A stretch of DNA of 64,000 nt, taken from the NCBI GenBank assembly GCA_009760855.2, contig WPIO01000028.1, forward strand, positions 4,113,501 to 4,177,500, in the 5' to 3' direction. The notes below the pieces were generated by a model. The model saw nothing but the letters and a program-made list of their open reading frames with translations, ran no database searches and was not told where the DNA came from. Below are positions 63,016-64,000 of this stretch, piece after piece. The first letter of the stretch is position 1; each line of letters begins with the position of its first letter. The stretch comes from Cristatella mucedo (taxonomy: Eukaryota > Bryozoa > Phylactolaemata > Cristatellidae). The translations under genes and the position numbers were made by a program.

Positions 63016-63588
63016 ATGGCTAATAGCAGCCGGGTGGCTGCTTGTTTGCTTCGTAAGCTCTCTGTTGCTAGGTGCGCTCAGTCTAACTTGCTTCGCAAGC
63101 TCTCCGTTGCTAGGTGCGCTCAGTCTGACTTGAAAGCTGAAGATTCGCAGCCACCAAAGGACGCATGTTTCAGCAATCTGGCCCTGACGAGTGACAAACC
63201 TCGAGCGTCGGATTCACTGTCGCCCACGCACCGTGCCACGTTAGAGCCAAAGTCAGCCAGTCTCTTCCCACCGGAAAATTTGGCCGAGGGCATGCTGGGT
63301 TTCACCCTACACGAACTAATCGCAGACCTCGTATCCTCCAATGCGTTCTCCGCCGCCGTTTTCTGGAGCATTGTGCTGAGCATTGGCACTATTCTTGTCC
63401 ACACGACTGCAGACGTCGCTGTGTCATCAGGTTCGCGGAAATTAGTACGAGCCTTGACACGCAAGGGCGCGCCCAGACACAAATTTTTCGCCGTGTTCAG
63501 GCTGCACCAGTTCAGAGACTACCGCGTACTTACCTGTGCAAAAGAGATTATATTAAAAATGTCCCATGCCGCATCAGGCGAAGCCTAA
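63016..63588 (+). CDS. Uncharacterised protein, 190 aa, presequence-like N-terminus and one hydrophobic segment
   Basis: I do not recognise this protein. The start at 63016 follows GCCATT and a CpG-rich, pyrimidine-rich stretch (62870-63000) that could be a promoter or 5' UTR. An in-frame ATG at 62905 exists but would add a less likely leader. The N-terminus (MANSSRVAACLLRKLSVAR) has Arg/Lys, Ser and Leu with no acid, as in mitochondrial presequences. The unit LLRKLSVARCAQS(N/D) occurs twice in tandem. A Ser/Pro-rich middle is followed by LAEGMLGFTLHELIADLV, a hydrophobic stretch AAVFWSIVLSIGTILV (about residues 122-137) and a basic C-terminal third (RKLVRALTRKGAPRHKFF). The frame may be a whole single-exon gene or the first exon of a longer one. 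A donor-like CAG|GTAAGTA on the other strand (about 63534-63528) argues mildly against it. Confidence 0.45.
   Translation: MANSSRVAACLLRKLSVARCAQSNLLRKLSVARCAQSDLKAEDSQPPKDACFSNLALTSDKPRASDSLSPTHRATLEPKSASLFPPENLAEGMLGFTLHELIADLVSSNAFSAAVFWSIVLSIGTILVHTTADVAVSSGSRKLVRALTRKGAPRHKFFAVFRLHQFRDYRVLTCAKEIILKMSHAASGEA
63046..63129 (+). repeat. 42-bp in-frame tandem duplication
   Basis: Two 42-base units (63046-63087 and 63088-63129) encode LLRKLSVARCAQSN and LLRKLSVARCAQSD. They differ at three positions, one of which changes the protein. The copies are young compared with the LINE copies nearby and double a basic amphipathic segment. Confidence 0.9.
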
Positions 63589-64000
63589 ACGCAGAACAAC
63601 TGAATTTTAAGTGAGCAACTTCCAACTTGAAAGAGGAGTCTAACACGGCATACTAGTAAGTTTAGATGTAAATGAGTCAATCAGTAGACAGCCCTTAGAG
63701 ATCAGATTGATAATCCCAACTTCGCAGTGGTTTCTCTATCTAGCAAACATGAGGCATACATTTCACGCGCACACACACTTCCAGCGGCCAATTAGAAGAA
63801 GTGCGATGGTGCATTCAGCACATCCGCTTGCTGCGGAGCTCGCATCCTCCCACATCTGTTGACCCCCCCCCCCGTAGCGATTATCCGCCAGCGAAGAAAA
63901 CTATTCGCAGATTGAAGCAAAGGCATTGTCATTAATTTTCGGAGTTATGCAATTTTATCTATATTTATATGAACGGATGTTCCTGCTGCTTAACAATCAC
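63589..64000. other. Right-end stretch
   Basis: Non-coding as far as I can see. It includes a 9- to 10-base C run near 63866. Confidence 0.5.

Overview
The window is animal nuclear DNA, probably from a non-vertebrate. The evidence is GT-AG introns, AATAAA polyadenylation, two recognisable animal housekeeping or cytoskeletal genes, low gene density, long introns, decayed non-LTR retrotransposons, tRNA-derived SINEs, Tc1-like relics and long microsatellites. I cannot name the species. There is no operon, CRISPR, plasmid or phage structure.

Minus strand, 28148 down to about 2112: an Ena/VASP actin regulator in eight visible coding exons. These encode the EVH1 domain, a linker, a Pro/Ala-rich core with an 11-Pro run, G-actin- and F-actin-binding motifs, and the C-terminal tetramerisation coil. 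All seven visible junctions agree in phase. Two middle exons (20220-20091 and 13139-13048) are short and found only by splice-site reading. The first coding exon, probably only Met-Ser, was not found.

Plus strand, 38419 to 54612: SRP9, the 9-kDa Alu-domain protein of the signal recognition particle, in three short exons (24, 23 and 32 codons) spread over 16 kb. It has an AATAAA 3' of the stop. Its introns are largely filled by transposons, including the most complete LINE in the window (51165-54440, minus).

Right end (55-64 kb): weaker gene candidates on the plus strand. These are a possible membrane-protein exon near 55.1 kb, a CpG-rich region with a well-bounded small exon at 56596-56636 followed by possible exons near 58.3-58.6 kb, and an open frame of 190 codons at 63016-63588. 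The last has a presequence-like N-terminus carrying a 42-bp tandem duplication and a hydrophobic segment.

Mobile DNA: LINE family A (CR1/L2-like, endonuclease plus RT, ATT-rich tail) has more than ten pieces. LINE family B (ACATT-type tail) has four or five. There is one piece of a third family. SINE family A has a tRNA-like head and a 3' end with GGCTGTT-AATCAGC. SINE family B has a tRNA-like head joined to a tail matching the 3' end of LINE A. There are two Tc1-like transposase relics, a paired-like HTH relic and two small inverted-repeat elements. Simple repeats include (CA)n at 21.7 kb, compound GACA/CA/GA at 59.4 kb, about 395 bp of ACTC at 60.8 kb and TA-rich repeats at 61.45 kb.
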